Source: Sabethes cyaneus
Taxonomy: Eukaryota > Arthropoda > Insecta > Diptera > Culicidae
Reading direction: 5' to 3'
Assembly (NCBI RefSeq): GCF_943734655.1
Contig: NC_071355.1
Span: 191,467,939 to 191,531,938, forward strand
DNA: 64,000 nt
The notes beneath the pieces are model-generated. The model had not been told where the DNA came from and ran no database searches. It saw nothing but the letters and a program-made list of their open reading frames with translations. Made by a program: the position numbers and the translations under genes. Shown piece by piece: positions 34,282 through 48,882 of this stretch (positions within the stretch are counted from its first letter, which is position 1; each line of letters opens with the position of its first letter).

Positions 34282-36960
34282 AGTGATATATGCAAATGTT
34301 GCGATTTGCAGTCATATTGATGAATTGAGATTGATAGTTCAGCAGCGTAATCCAAAAATCGTCATCTTATCCGAAACTTATTTGACACAAAATCACGATA
34401 TGATATCACGGATCACGGATATGATATGATAAACTGTCTATCACACTCCAGCCATACGGATGGACTGTCATTTTACGTAAGTAAACGACTAATGTGGAAA
34501 GTAATTTCCAATGAATCAGAATCCGGAAATTGGTTTTGAAGTATTAATGTACTTCGAGGAGAAAAAGCAGGTATTTATGCAGGTGTCTATCACTCACCAA
34601 ATGCTGGAGATGCATCGTGTTTAAATTATTTTGAATATACTTGGTTGCCCAAAATTATTGATGAATCAAAGCAAATGATCTTAGTCGGAGATTTCAACAT
34701 TGATTGGCTGAAGGATAATGATAGACGAGAATTGAAACATGTTATAGAATCAGTAGCGCTAAACCAAATAGTCCAATCAGTAGCGCCAAACCAAATTTTG
34801 TCACTAGAAGAAATATGCGAAGTAGTACGATGATCGACTTAGTATTCACTAATAGTTATAATCATATTGCTATAGAATTGGTCGATGATAAAATGTCTGA
34901 TCATGAAGCTATTTAGGTGGTCCGAATGCATATTCAAAGCGAAATTGAGTCCCCGGCCAAACTAAAGGTAACTTCGTGGAGAAACTACTCTAAAGGAGAG
35001 GTACATCATGATTTACGAAGACGATTAGAAAATTTCGAAGGGATTTCGGATATGAACGATGCAGCTAGTTCCCTTAGCGATTCTCTTGAACAAAGTGTGG
35101 CAAGCATGATTCGAGAAAAGGAAGTAATCGTATCTAATCAGTGTTAGTGGTATACAGCTGAACTAGCCAAATTGAAAACCGATCGCGACCAGGCCTTAGT
35201 GAAGTCTAGAAGGACTGGACAGTTACGACATTGGAACGAATATAAGCGAATGAGAAACCGGTATGTAGCGGCTATAAAGCAATCCAAGCGAAGAATCATA
35301 CAAAATGAAATTGAATCCTGTCGAGGCGACTCGAAAAAGTTATGGAAAACTTTGAAGAAGCTAATTAAACCCTCCAGTAGCCATCCAAATGTTGTCTTTG
35401 ATATCAATGAGCCAAAATTATCAAACGAAATTATTGCAAATAAACTTAATAGATACCTCGTGAATAGCGTGATCGAATTGCATGATAGTATTCCAGTATC
35501 GAGTGCTTCTAGATGCAATGACAACAGACAGACAAACCGGCATTGGGGAGTATTTCATCAGGTTTCGATGGCTAAACTGATTAAGATTGTTGAGAACCTG
35601 AAAGTGTGTGGCGGCTTGAAAAACGTGAACACACGCGTTATGTGGGATGCTTTTGAAGTTATAAAAAACCCACTACTGTCAATAGTAAACAAATCGCTAG
35701 CACAAGGGAAGTTTCCTAGTGCGTGGAAAACATCACTAATTGTACCGCTTCCGAAAGTTTCTAATTCGAAAAATCCCGCAGATCGACGACCGATAAACAT
35801 GTTACCATTATACGAGAAGGTATTGGAAGTACTCGTGAAGGAACAATTAGATGAATTTCTGGACGAAAATGAAATACTGCTTAATGAACAATCCGGCTTT
35901 CGAAAGAAGCACTCGTGTGAAACATCACCTAATATATTGCTATATAAATGGAAACAAACAATAGAGGACAAAAAGGTATAGAACGAAACTGACAAGAGTG
36001 CTAAGGAAAATTGGATTAGAAGGTACGGTTCTCAGCTGGTTTGAAAGTTACTCAACATCTAGGCACCAAACGACAATATACAATGGAGTGGTGTCCGAGC
36101 CAGTCGATGTTAAACTTGGTGTTCCACAAGGCAGTGTGCTAGGACCATTACTGTTTATATTGTATGTAAACGACATAAAAGAGACGATAACCGTTGCTGA
36201 TGTGAACCTGTTTGCGGATGATACAGTGAAGCACAGATACAGCATGATGCAGTGATGTACAGAGAAAATACATGTTGATCACTAACAAACAAAGGAATGG
36301 ACGCGAGGAATCACTTAGTATTGACGGAGAAGGTATAGAACGCGTAAAGGTAATGAAATATCTCGGCGTAATGGTGGACGAAAAACTGAACTTCAATGAA
36401 CATATAGACTATACGGTAAAAAAGGTGGCACAGAAATTCGGGGTACTTTGTCGAGTTCATAGCAATGTAACTACAGAAAACAAGGTTATGTTATATAAAG
36501 CAATAGTGGCCCCACATTTTGAATATTGTGCGTCAATTCTATTTTTGGCAAACAAACAGCAGAAAAGAAGAATGTAACTGATTCAAAACAAGGTAATGCG
36601 TCTCATTCTTGGCTGCGATAGGTTAACACCGATACAATGAGACAGTGTATGCAGTGGTTGTCTGTTGAGCAGAGAGTTTTGTACTGTACACTTGTGTTAG
36701 TTTTCAAGATAAAGAACGGTCTTACTCCAAACTACCTAACGGAAAACGTGAGATATGGCTCAGACGTACATTCGTATAACACAAGGAGGGCGCCTGATAT
36801 TCGTGTGCCAAGATACACAATGGCATCAACGCAAAATTCGTTGTTCTTTAAAGGTTTTAAAGCCTTTAATAATTTACCTGGAACACTAAAGACAGAAACA
36901 AACCTGACGACGTTCAAGAGAGAATGTTTAAATTTGATAAAAGCAGGTCATTTAACGTAA
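34282..36960 (+). pseudogene. LINE ORF2: endonuclease and reverse transcriptase relic
   Basis: The endonuclease comes first: IYANVAICSHIDELRLIV and NPKIVILSETYLT (Glu block, about 34350), ILVGDFNIDWL (Asp/Asn block, about 34680) and MSDHEAI (His block, about 34890). The RT follows: SLIVPLPKVSNSKNPADRRP, NEQSGFRKKHSCET, then after a deletion and frameshift LGVPQGSVLGPLLFILYVND (about 36115) and VNLFADDTV (about 36205, catalytic F-ADD). Then comes VKMKYLGV-like thumb sequence (VMKYLGVMVDEKLNF, about 36345) and IVAPHFEYCASIL. The first-Asp block of the RT palm is deleted at about 35980. Jockey/I-like in character, clade unresolved. It is the least decayed LINE in the window but inactive. Confidence 0.85.
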
Positions 36961-37136
36961 TATTTTAGGCAGATACGCATTAAAACCTACGAGGGTGGCT
37001 GTGACGGGGCATGAGTCATGGCGTTAGATGCTTCCTAATCGGTTCACGTCTCGCTAGGTGCGTGCCTAAATGGAGGAAATTGTGTAGAAGAAAGAGGCGA
37101 TAATGATACTGGTCAGTTGGCTAAGGTCAAGGCAAG
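36961..37136 (+). other. Probable LINE 3' untranslated region
   Basis: Follows the ORF2 stop directly and precedes another LINE scrap in the opposite orientation. There is no poly(A) or repeat tail to mark the end. Confidence 0.4.
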
Positions 37137-37580
37137 TTAATCTGCTAAGGCAGAACCGTTTCCTGTTGCTTGCAAAGGTGAGACAGGTAAAATATGAACA
37201 GTAGTAGGCAGACTATGATTGTGGTTATTGTGAGTAGCAATACTGTGATGGACATACGCGGGAGAGCGACGCAACAAGTCAGACCGATTAGAAACAAAAG
37301 AGCATGAGATGAGAATTTGAGCGCAAATGATAGAGAACCGCGATTTCAAAATATCCAAGAGATATATCGTCCCTCCCACTCCAAAGAGGCGTATGGGGTG
37401 GAGGCAGGACCAAGAGGTCAAGGAAGGTAGCAAATAAACGCGGTTTCCAATACAGATTTAGGTGGGCGATATCGTTTATGTAGGTTAAGAATAGTATCGG
37501 ACCTAGATTGCTTCCCTGCGGAACAGCCACAGTTGAATCGCAAAGAATGCTTTTTATTTCATTGATCTCGGCAAAAAACA
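37137..37580 (-). pseudogene. LINE reverse transcriptase fragment
   Basis: The minus-strand frame reads AVPQGSNLGPILFLTYINDI (about 37530-37470), the VPQGS-LGP block of non-LTR reverse transcriptases, then continues without the F-ADD box. It resembles the fragment at 375-587 and the one at 41.6 kb in orientation and content. It cannot make an enzyme. Confidence 0.7.
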
Positions 37581-37678
37581 ACAGATGTGATTTGAGGAAC
37601 GAGGCTGTAATACCATTTGGCTCACTGCTTTTTGACCTGTCAAGGCCGTTAATACTAGCGATAAAATCTTGTTCGAAC

Positions 37679-37712
37679 CGCCCAGTTAGCTTCGATGGTA
37701 CGATAGACTAAT
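37679..37712 (+). mobile_element. SINE 5' fragment
   Basis: CGCCCAGTTAGCTTCGATGG followed by TACGAT matches the head of the SINE at 6687 with two differences. The B box and body are absent. Confidence 0.5.
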
Positions 37713-37715
37713 AAA

Positions 37716-38379
37716 GGTTCTTCCACATGTTTTTTTGAGCGTCTACTCGAAAAATGTTGGTGTAATAAGCCTTCCTTGAAGAGATCATTTCCTACTTGAA
37801 CTTTCCTATCATATGCAATCGAGGAGGTCCGTCATTTGGTAATCAGTAAGGCAGCTCTTATGCCGTGCCAATACATTTTTTTTGACATTTTACATTCTGC
37901 TAAAACGCTCGAAATTAAAAAAAAAATAATATTTGAATTTCAAGCTTCTATCACAGACTAACAGATGAGACACTTGCGTTAATTCCATTGTCCATGCAAA
38001 AACCACTCTTTTTTTCCAAAAAACGGTGTTTTGTAACATGGCCACACCAGAGCGCCCAAGTGTTGCTTCGAGTGTTCAGTAAAAAACCGCATGAACATAT
38101 AAAACTCGTATAAAACTCCATACCATAAAACGGTACAAATATAAGTTATTCCGCAAGGTGGATAACAGAAGCTGCAAATGGGCTAGCAAAACGTGTTGGA
38201 CGATGTTTTTAAAGGATTGTCTTCTATGTGTCATGCCAGCCAGTCAGTGCTGCTAGTGTTACCCATATTATTTATCATCTGTGGGATACAAAAATTCTTA
38301 GTAACACTTTTCAATTTCGTTATTATTTTATAAGTGTCAAACCAGTCAGCGTTATATTATCTGTTTTTACTGCAATATT
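37716..38379. other. No recognisable gene
   Basis: AT-rich sequence without a supported frame or a repeat that I could match elsewhere. Confidence 0.35.
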
Positions 38380-38470
38380 TTTATATGTAGGCCAAAACTA
38401 TATTGAGTCGTTCAATGGTAGGTGGGACTCCAACCCACACTCTTTCGGTTGGCACATCGAAGTTTCCCAG
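38380..38470 (-). mobile_element. B-box-bearing SINE-like repeat, copy 1
   Basis: On the minus strand, GCCAACCGAAAGAGTGTGGG leads into GGTTGGAGTCC (38425-38435), 10 of 11 to the pol III B box GGTTCGANTCC. About 70 bases match 58550-58620. The A box is not clear, so the tRNA origin is tentative. Confidence 0.45.
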
Positions 38471-38710
38471 TTTCTTCCAGTTAATCATTCTTTGCACCAG
38501 AAACTCCTGCACTGTACAAAATAAAAGAAAGCGTTGCTTTTACTTCCTTCACCGCAGCACAATACCGAATGCAAAATATAGCTATAGACAAATATACACT
38601 ACACTTTCTTTAATTCTGTCATTCGTGCAAGGAGCAGAACAAAGCAAAACCTTAATTTGTCTATCATTGACTTAGTCCTCGTCAAATACCATAAAATTCT
38701 AAATAACGTT

Positions 38711-40577
<1,867 letters not shown>

Positions 40578-40774
40578 TATTTTACGTCCAACATTTGAAC
40601 TAACGTGCGCTTTTTCACAAAATTGGCTTAGTTATTCATTCTGGTGCCACAACCAATTTCCCCAACTTTTATGCCGATTGATCAATCCTCCCAGCAGTGG
40701 CGCTACTCCTTTTTATTTGTTTATTTATATTATAAAAATTCATCTGACTCACAGTCTTAATGAATAAGATAATT

Positions 40775-41965
40775 CTAACTTCTACTGAAAACATTAACTA
40801 GATGCTCACGGAAAACGTTGATTGGCACATTGAAGTCACACATATAAAACATTTCATTGAGCCGATGGCACATAAATCTAAATGGCTCATGAGCTCCAAA
40901 TAAACGGTTCCGTGGTTCCAAGAGCAAGAAATTTCGTTGACGTAACGGTCTGATTGGAGCATATATGTTCAGCTGTTGTAGTAGCGACGGACAATCGACG
41001 TGGTTGTATAATAACTTCGCGGCAAAAATCACTTGGGCAATGCGTCGTCTGGATTCCAGAGGCAGGATAGCAAGAAGTCGGCAGCGATCTTCATACGACG
41101 GCAGGTTCAACGGATCTCTCTAGAGCAGATGACGAAGCGCGTAGCGTACGAACTTTTTCTGCACCATTTCGATTCTATTGATCCAATTAGCATGAAATGG
41201 GCACAAAACAATGGAATTCGTTTCGAGAATTGATCTGACAAGTGAGCAATAAAGCGATTTCAGGCATAGAGGATCTCGAAACTCATCAGCGATTTTAAAA
41301 ATGAATCCAAGTTGGCAGTTAGCCCGGGATATGATGCTGTCATAGTGGTTCTTGAATATCAGTTCGTTATCTAGTAAGACTCCAAGATCTTTTACACATT
41401 GTACCCGGACGAGGCTGTGGCCGGAAATAGTGTAGTTATACTCAATTGGCACACGCTTTCGGCAGAATGAAATTATGTTGCACTTGTCCTGTGCTTAACG
41501 TTAAGCAGTTTGCGGCACACCAGTCAACAAAAGTATTCAGGTATTCCTGTAGGTCGCTTTGGCACGTGATGGCTTTAAAGATTTTCGTATCGTCAGCATA
41601 AAACAGTCGACAGCAAAGCGGCAGCAAAAGCGAAATGCCCAGGTTGCTGCCTAGCGGAACTCCAGAACGATTGGAGAAGCAGTAGGAAAGCTGGAGTCCA
41701 GACTTTGTATACAGCGAGAAACAAACTGTATCAGGTTAGTGGTAACTGATCTTTTAGAATAAAATCCATGCTGCTCAGCGTCAATATAGAATCTGCAACA
41801 AGCGAACAAAGCATCATTAACAATGATCTCGAACAGTTTTGAACATGGACGTGATCCCACGATATTTAGTAATGTTGCGTTAATCACCTTTTTTGTGAAT
41901 TTGGAAAAGGTAAAAAAAAATCCAACGAATGCGTGTTCAAAAAACGGCTGCATAAAATGCAAGAT
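40775..41965 (-). pseudogene. LINE reverse transcriptase and C-terminal region relic
   Basis: From 41965 downward: KLFEIIVNDALFACCRFYI and EQHGFYSKRSVTTNLIQFVS (RT fingers), a gap, CRLFYADDTKIFKAI (about 41600, catalytic F-ADD box), VQCVKDLGVLLDNELIFKNH (thumb, about 41390), then SLVRSILETNSIV and a long C-terminal part to FREHLVNVFSRS at 40778. This is a Jockey-superfamily-like ORF2. The palm first-Asp and VPQGS blocks are absent between 41700 and 41640. Several frameshifts. Endonuclease missing, so 5'-truncated. Confidence 0.85.
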
Positions 41966-42480
41966 AGAATTAAAAAGTGGTCAAGTTTTGAACTTTAATA
42001 GCTTAGCGGTTTCCTGATCGATTTTCAATATTTTCGCACCAATCGATCTGAAAATCTTCTACGCATCGACCCAAATGAGGAAAAATATTAGTTCCTAAGG
42101 TTGTAGTATTGAAAAATCAAAAGCATTGATCGACTGGATATCCTCACTTCGTTATTGGTTGGAAATGACTTCATCAAAGTTTTAACGTGTTTTTAGAAAA
42201 AAAAGTGACAGAATCTCCTCGTCCCAACTGGTCAGGAATTATTTTTAGATCAATCTGATACCTGTGCTAGCGAAGTACGCCAGAAAAACTTCTTTGTCCC
42301 AACAATTTCTTACGACGCTTATATCGGGACGATTAAATCTTGGCCAATTTGATATCTGTGTTGAGGAAGTGCGCTACAGCTGTAGTGTTGGATTGTTATA
42401 TGATTCTATATGTATTCACGCGTTTGCCATTTCATTGGAAGAGTAGCGAAAAGAGAATATATTGTGTTGTGGCAAGGATG
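41880..42480. repeat. Dispersed repeat with 75-80 bp subrepeats, copy 2
   Basis: Contains AATAGCTTAGCGGTTTCC (about 41998) and later units with GATATCTGTGTTGAGGAAGT and CGCCAGAAAAACT (42240-42390), colinear with 22960-23650. It directly adjoins the upstream end of the LINE relic. Confidence 0.6.
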
Positions 42481-45400
42481 TGTTACCGATAAAAAGGGAT
42501 CGAGTAAGTAAAATGTCTTCAACATAAGGGAAAGGTTGGTAGTAAAAACAATCTTTAACTGTTACTCAATGTTGCTTCTGTCGCCACCTGAACATTTGTG
42601 ATACGTTGCCATAGTTGCATGGAAATATCGGGCAACAGTTTGGAACAAGCTATTTTCCTGCTGCTTATTGGGCTGTAAACAGCGAGTTTGAAAGACGAAA
42701 TACCCAGGTATCTTTTCTCCTCCGCTGAACTTATGATAAAATGTTCAGTTTTTGTGAATTGTGTTCTATCGTTTAAAAAATTAAAGTGGATTTTTCAGTG
42801 GAATTCATAGATTGTTGTAGCTGTATCGAATTATAGCATACGCTTCGACCTAATAATGTACAAATTTAATATCTTTATACGAAAACTATAGAAAGTATCA
42901 AGTCTGCAGTATCAAGATAAAAGGGAGGGATTATACCTGCAGGTGTATACATTCGTAATCCTGCGCCAAGTCTATGTTTGGGTCCTGAGAAACAGCTCTT
43001 TCTACTTTTTTTCAAACATCCTTAAAAAGTCATTTTTCGGGTTCAAAAGTCTTTGAAACAGTTTGAGGTAAATACTTGACAATATGCTTTTTCGCGAAAA
43101 ATGACTCCACGAACAAAATAAAGCCTTTCTGTACAATCTGTACGAGAGATTGCAATTGTTTTCTTTTGGGAGTATTGTTTGTTTATGTATTGTATAACTT
43201 TCACAGTCATTAACCGTATATGGCAAGCCGGTTGCTGAGTCACGTTGAAGAAAAAATCCAGTTTGTTTATGCACCTAATAGTTGTTTTAATGACAATGAT
43301 TTTAATTGAACTTTATGAGGCTCTATGGAGCATAAACTGGCTCTAATGTTCAATTTTGTAATAAAGCACAACAGCAAGCATTTCATTCACATAACAATTT
43401 ACTATTTCCTTGCTAGTAACATTTCCGCTTAAATGTAATTGCGAACTCAATTACTTTATTTATTGCTATTGGGTTTCCACTAAAATACTGCTTCTTACCT
43501 TCTTCAGTAGCTTCAATCCCGCCAATCGTTGCTCTCTCTCACACTCTCTTTACTCCCACTGTATATCAATAATAAAAAATACAATAAATTCCGTCGTAAA
43601 CTTTATGCGCCTGAATAACAACCCTTTTTATCGTTGCACACTTTCAGAGCACAAACATTTCAATGCACTCCCTTTGTTTAACCTCGAGCTTTTCCCAACT
43701 ATTTTCTCCGTATCCTGGTCACTTGTCAGCGAGAGCTCCGAAAATCATTAATAATACGCTTCACCCGATCGTTTAATATAACTTTATAATTAATTACTTC
43801 CGCTTTTTCCACGCTGTCTGCATCCGTGTGCTGGCCGGCACATCAACACTTCACAAATTTTCTGAGAAATTTTCTAGCACTTTTCACGCTGTTTGCCTTC
43901 CTCTTTCAAAACTTGCCCAAACTAAATGTACCAGCCAAGCTAGTTTTCTTCACGATCGCTACGGGTCGTGCAGTTAATTGATATTATTTCTTCTGGTAAC
44001 CGTGCCTTGCCGAAGGTTAACTCCCACCACAATCGGTGTAAATCCTGACACGTGGCACCGCGCTAGGGCTAATGTATTATTCGAGCTCACCTGCACGGCA
44101 TCAACCGAGCAGAAAAGGTTTCTTAGATTTCCTTAAATCACTCATGTGGGAACAACAAATCTTTGCCTAACATACGTTGTTATGTTTATGGGATCGAAGC
44201 GAGCCCCTCCCGGAACGGTCCGTAATTTGGGTCCAATTTTTCACAAACTCATCCTTTATTTAGCACGTGTGTTCAACAGCCAACAGCAGCACAGTAGCAA
44301 GCAAATACCTTCGGCATCGAATTCACTCTGATGTATGTTCAGCCATTACAACATGAGTGTAGAGGCAGCACAATCGGAACGGAAGAACGAAACGGTCCGT
44401 GCCTGGTAGCCACCTAATGAATTACACAAGATTTCACCGAAAGCGATAGAACCGGTCCGTTGCTCGCTAAAGTACGGAAGCCGACATCCGACAGACTCAT
44501 TTACTTATTCATTAGATTACAGCAATTGGCATAGCGACAGATCTACCAACCTTGTCTAGCAACACAGGTTCTGCGCTCTTCGGAACGACCAAGAATTTGT
44601 GAAATTATTCCATCGTAAAGAATTATTAAAACCTACGAATGGCATAATACTTTTCAGCTTCTTCACACCTCTTCAATTCGACCAATGCGCACTGTATTTA
44701 TTCGAACTGTACTCAGCCGGAACGAAAAAAGTGCTCGCGACACCATGGGTCACATCACCACTTTTCCACACTTTGACCCTCGCCGGCCTACGGATTGCGC
44801 GGTGTCATTTTACCGTTTTCCATTTCCGACCACACTCCCTCTTTCTCCCGCGCGCGCGACACACCGTCTTACAATCGGCTATTCTACTGCTAAGTAACCG
44901 GCTAATTAGCACCTAATATAGCGCCTACCATATAAGCAAAGGAGCGACAATGACCACGACGACAACCGTCACCAGCGGACACCCGAATAGTACTGAAGTA
45001 AATTTTTCACAACACTCGAGATCGAGATTTCTCACCATTGAAATCCTTTTGGGCTAGGTACCTCTGTATTCAGTGCCAAGCTGCTGCTGCTGCTGCTGCT
45101 GTTGCTGTTGCCATTGCCGGGAACGATTTTCCGACACCCCCTAACCAGCCAGCCAACCGACCGACCGACCGACCGAAACGTGCCGAATCAAAGCCGAAGC
45201 GTACGATGCGGCAACTGTAGGATCGGGATTTTACCCCACCCCCAACCAACCCGCTCTGAAGCAGTACTAGTCACAGTCACAGTAGCAGCAGCAGCAGGAA
45301 GCAGAGGGATTCGGAAAATCATATGGCAGGAAGGTAGGTCGAGTTTCCTTCGTGAGTGACTGAGTGGGTGGCCGGGAGAATGAGTGCGGCGAGTCAATGT

Positions 45401-46025
45401 TTGCGGATGCCGGTTTCGGTTGTTTTGTTTTGTTTTGGTTGATTTGATGTGCAAACGCGAGGATTTGCTTTCGAAAGTTAGAATAATTTTGACCCGTTTT
45501 GCAGGCTTTTACGGCCAAAAGGAAAACAGTTTCTACTTGTAAAAATAATAATTAAGAAAAGCGTAAATAATTTTATTGTGTGCGGCTAATTTAGTTTACA
45601 TCAAGGCCTTATTTTCATCATTTTAAAGCACAATTATAATTGAACGTTGTTCTGATAAAATAATTTCATGAGTGAAAAGAAAAACCTTGAACAAAGCCAC
45701 AGTACCTAGCCAACAAATTTAAACTACACAGCCAGTAACATTGACCACGAATTCTTTTACCACTCAGTTCTCAACCGGTGGTGGCCTGAAGAGAGCATTG
45801 AAAACTCAATGTTTTTCTTCCAGCAACCGCTCTTCTCGCACGGCGCGCTCGATCTAGTACTGCAAAATCCAATAACGTAAAACTATTCACGATTGAAATG
45901 GGCCAACAACAACGGTAGGAAAAATGAGAGTATTTTTTTACGTCTCATCCACACACCGGTACACTACATTTTACTTTGCAGCATAGTTTTAAAGAAGGAA
46001 TGTTCGTTCGAGATTGATGGAGGTC
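42481..46025. other. No supported gene; 3.5 kb with a GC-rich microsatellite zone
   Basis: The 44650-45420 part is GC-richer and holds CTG (45081-45111), CCGA (45156-45176) and CAG (about 45281-45298) runs. Polyalanine or polyglutamine-like frames there arise from the repeats. This could be a promoter or 5' UTR of a host gene, but no start, splice site or conserved domain can be defended. Confidence 0.4.
45081..45111 (+). repeat. CTG-rich microsatellite
   Basis: Seven CTG units, then CTG and TTG alternating to 45111. Confidence 0.9.
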
Positions 46026-46239
46026 AGTAGTTGAAGTACGACGCGTCTCCATCAGCCCGCTGTATGTAACTTCAAATCCTTCGATAATGGATTGAAACAA
46101 GCCTCGGCATCATTCGGTTCATTCGGTTCAATTCGAATTGAGAGTAGTGGTGTGACGAAATGATCGATCTTCGGCGGCTTGGAAGAACGATTTCGTATAG
46201 CCAGTGAACGAAAACAACACCCACCAGCACTCGCGGATA

Positions 46240-46446
46240 CATCCATTGAACAAGATGTAGGTCGAAAAAGGATACAGCCAGAGAATGTGGGTTGACATTC
46301 AGACAAGCCCGCCGAGATCCGCCGTTGAATGGTGCCGTTTGAAACTTTAGAGAATATTAAGTATGGTAGACATAATGAAGAGACCCAGCAAGTAGGTCAG
46401 AACCAGCCGCAGGCTGAAGGTCTCTGAAATAAAGAATCTAATCTAA
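46240..46446 (+). mobile_element. LINE 3' end with stem-loop and AATCT tail
   Basis: Ends GAACCAGCCGCAGGCTGAAGG (a short stem-loop, CAGCC/GGCTG), TCTCTGAAATAAAG, then AATCTAATCTAAT at about 46433-46446. A 3' hairpin plus a short tandem tail is typical of I/R1-like LINEs in mosquitoes. Coding similarity upstream (ENVG-HSDKPAEIRR) is weak. Confidence 0.5.
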
Positions 46447-47158
46447 TTTGTTGAAATTTTTTATAGAATGGGCTTTGCTTTTACTTGTTTTTACAGAAGA
46501 TTAGTAATTGGTCGAAAAATGCGAAATTGATGCAAAGTCCAAACAACCAAGTGTTTTATCAACAATTCCTTGAAAAGGTCAATCGGAATTTAAAATTGCT
46601 CCGATTTTGTTCAAAATATTTAACACCCATTTTTTATTTGGAACTTAAAGTGCCCGGTCTTAAATTATACTGGTCTTCAGTCCTTTTTAAAAAATCGTAA
46701 CATGGAGCAGCTGAACCGCTTTTGATGACTTTGGTATCAATTTAAGTTATTTTAGGGTTTCTTTTAGGGAGAAGCCGCAGTCATGAGAATAGTTACGTAA
46801 CAAATTTATCGAATTCAAAAGAACAAATATGAAAATATTTTTTTCTAAAAAAATTCATGAAGTTGAAAACCATTTGAGCTTAATATGGTCCGTTATCTGG
46901 TTTTTGGTTTTACCAAGGTGAAAGGCATAGTAGTGTTGTATTCTTCATCCTTCTTTGTTATCCGAAATCACATCTATCCAAGTAATCAAGATCCCTACTA
47001 CTGCTCATATCCTTCTCTAATCCTTCTTAATTTTTCATCCAAGATTATCCGTAATATTCCTAAATAACTTTTTTTGATCTCCAAAACGATTTCTCGGAAA
47101 CTTTTTCAAAAGGACGTTACTGCAAACAAACAAATGCAAACAAACCTAGCGTGAATTC
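46447..47158. other. Mostly unassigned; scrap of the TG-bearing repeat
   Basis: AATTGGTCGAAAAATGCGAA at about 46507 matches the left part of the 9010 repeat (AATTGGTCGAAAAACACGAA). Beyond that short match nothing is recognisable. Confidence 0.4.
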
Positions 47159-47280
47159 CCAAGTAATAATTCCAAAGCCACTTGGTTATATTTGAATTTA
47201 GTAAAGAGTTTATTGCGGTATAAATCATTACGTCTGGTTTTATCATGATATTGCGCAATACCAAGATGATACAAGTCAAA
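47159..47280 (-). mobile_element. CCCAAGTAAC-family element copy 2, outer part
   Basis: CCCAAGTAATAATTCCAAAG then a body that is the reverse complement of about 8830-8947, including the palindromic TATTGCGCAATACCA. The copy is broken here and resumes at 48883. Confidence 0.7.
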
Positions 47281-47394
47281 AACTAACGGGTGACAACTAA
47301 AATTATGAATTTTTTTTTGTCAAGCTGTCAAAAATAGGCAAAGATACATGAAGAAGATCTGATTTAAGGATACATCGTCCATTGTTGAAAAATA

Positions 47395-47900
47395 TTAGTG
47401 TATATTTGAAGACGGTCCGTAATCGACTGTTCGGCGAAGCTTCCGTTTGATGTCGCAACAGGAGCGTTGTACGGCCGTCATGTCAACTTTGCGAATGCAT
47501 CTCTTGATTCTACCAATCAACTGTTTGCAATTCGTGGCTCTCCAGTTATTTTGGTGCACCAAGGAACTCGAAATCTCGAAGAAATCTTCGATTGGGCGCA
47601 CTGGGACAGATTTGTCGGGTCGTGCTCGTGGTTTTTGGGTACAAATGGGGTCGATTGGGTATTCAGGAACGATTGTTTTTTTTTGGCGGCCAAACCATGT
47701 ATTGTCCATCTGCATGATGTTTTTGTACAAACGGGATCAAAATTTTCCTCAAACATTCGTCTGGTGCATATCTTAATTGATAGCCAAACCAGAGGGCTTG
47801 TTGTTGAGGGCACGAGAAAGAGAACAATGTCCTTCTGCGTCCATAATTTTGGCTGGTCTTCCACTATCTTTGCTTGCGAATAGTTGTTGGGCATCTTAGG
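47395..47900 (-). pseudogene. Mariner-type transposase C-terminal relic
   Basis: Minus-strand frames give FVPKNHEHDPTNLSQCAQSK (region before the last catalytic acid), then VRPIEDFFEISSSLVHQNN and RIKRCIRKVDMTAVQRSC to the end (about 47640-47400). In the IS630/Tc1/mariner superfamily RPIE(D/N)FW marks the last catalytic residue; here it reads RPIEDFF. The block FWPD is decayed. Several frameshifts, no termini. It is inserted in, or beside, the broken CCCAAGTAAC element. Confidence 0.7.
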
Positions 47901-47912
47901 ATATGGTAATGA

Positions 47913-48019
47913 CCCAAGTAGCACACTTTTGTCATTTCTGGTTGCTACAGCCTATTTATGACTGAAATTAGTCATTAATCGGTTGCCACAACTAGTTTAT
48001 AACAACTGTGCTAGTAGGG
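47913..48019. mobile_element. 107-bp MITE-like inverted repeat
   Basis: The left end CCCAAGTAGCACA and the complement of the right end, CCCTACTAGCACA, match at 11 of 13. The length and the CCCAAGTA start resemble the MITEs at 13281 and 22684 but the body differs. Confidence 0.45.
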
Positions 48020-48304
48020 CAGTCGAATTCGCAACATATTCGCTTTTTAAATGTTGTACCGTATACTTTTTGCCGAGATTTCTATAACAGTTCGTGGAAG
48101 TGTACAACGCGCTCCCGAAATGCTTCTTATTTCGACGCCATTTTAAGCAAAACTGGGCAAACATTAACAAAACAAAAAATATTGACAAAAAGAAGAGAGA
48201 GAGATAGAGAGAGATCTAACACAGACATACTCTCATTTCTCTCTGAGCTCGTTTGTTGTTGAGAATACAGGCCTCGAAAAAAATCCAAAATTTTAGTTAT
48301 CAGC

Positions 48305-48765
48305 CGTTACTAGCCAAGTTCAAAGCCAAGTTCAATTCCAAATTCAGATCTAAGCCCTCGAACAGATCCACGTCCATGGTCCGATCCACGCCCATGGTCA
48401 GATGCAATCCCAAGTTTAGATCCAAACTCACGGTCAGATTCACACCCCCGGTCAGATTCAAACCCCAGTTTAGAGCCAAGCCCAAGTTCAGATCCAGGCT
48501 CAAGTTCAGATCCCAGTTCAAGCCCACGGTCAAATCTAAACCCAAGCCCACGGTCCGATCCAGACCCAACTACAAAGCCAAGCACACGGTCAGATTCATG
48601 CTCAACTTCAGATCCAAGCCTAAGTTCAGATCCAAGCCTAAGTTCAGATCCAAACACTAATTCAGATCTAAGCCCACGGTACGATCTACGCCCATGGTTA
48701 GATACAAACCCAAGCTTAGACGCAAACACATGGTTAGATCTAAACCCAAATTTACTGTAATATCA
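48305..48765 (+). repeat. Degenerate minisatellite, 18-bp CCCAAGTTCAGATCCAAG unit
   Basis: About 25 imperfect units of 18 bp with CCCAAG/CCCACG and TTCAGATC variants. Open frames on both strands (repeating KFRSKP or GLDLNLG) follow from the period being a multiple of three and are not evidence of a gene. The same unit appears at 63842-63890. Confidence 0.85.
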
Positions 48766-48882
48766 TCTTGCTCGATTTAATTTATGGCGACCAAAATAAA
48801 ATAACCAACAGAATAAATAATAAATTTTCAGCAGTCTCCGTACTTGTGCAGCATACGCGCATTAAATTCTATCGAGCATGTT

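Noticed and set aside
45038..45220. Poly-Ala/Pro-rich exon
   Set aside because: The frame follows CTG and CCGA microsatellites and lacks a defensible start or splice sites.
47447..47883. Two plus-strand open frames of 109 and 138 aa
   Set aside because: They are antisense shadows of the minus-strand mariner-type transposase relic.
48253..48729. Basic KFRSKPKFRSK-type protein and its antisense GLDLNLG-type partner
   Set aside because: Both strands are open across the 18-bp minisatellite because of its period; no start context or conserved domain.
48305..48765. CRISPR array
   Set aside because: Units are contiguous 18-bp imperfect repeats with no spacers, in eukaryotic repeat DNA. The Helitron 143-bp arrays were rejected for the same reason.
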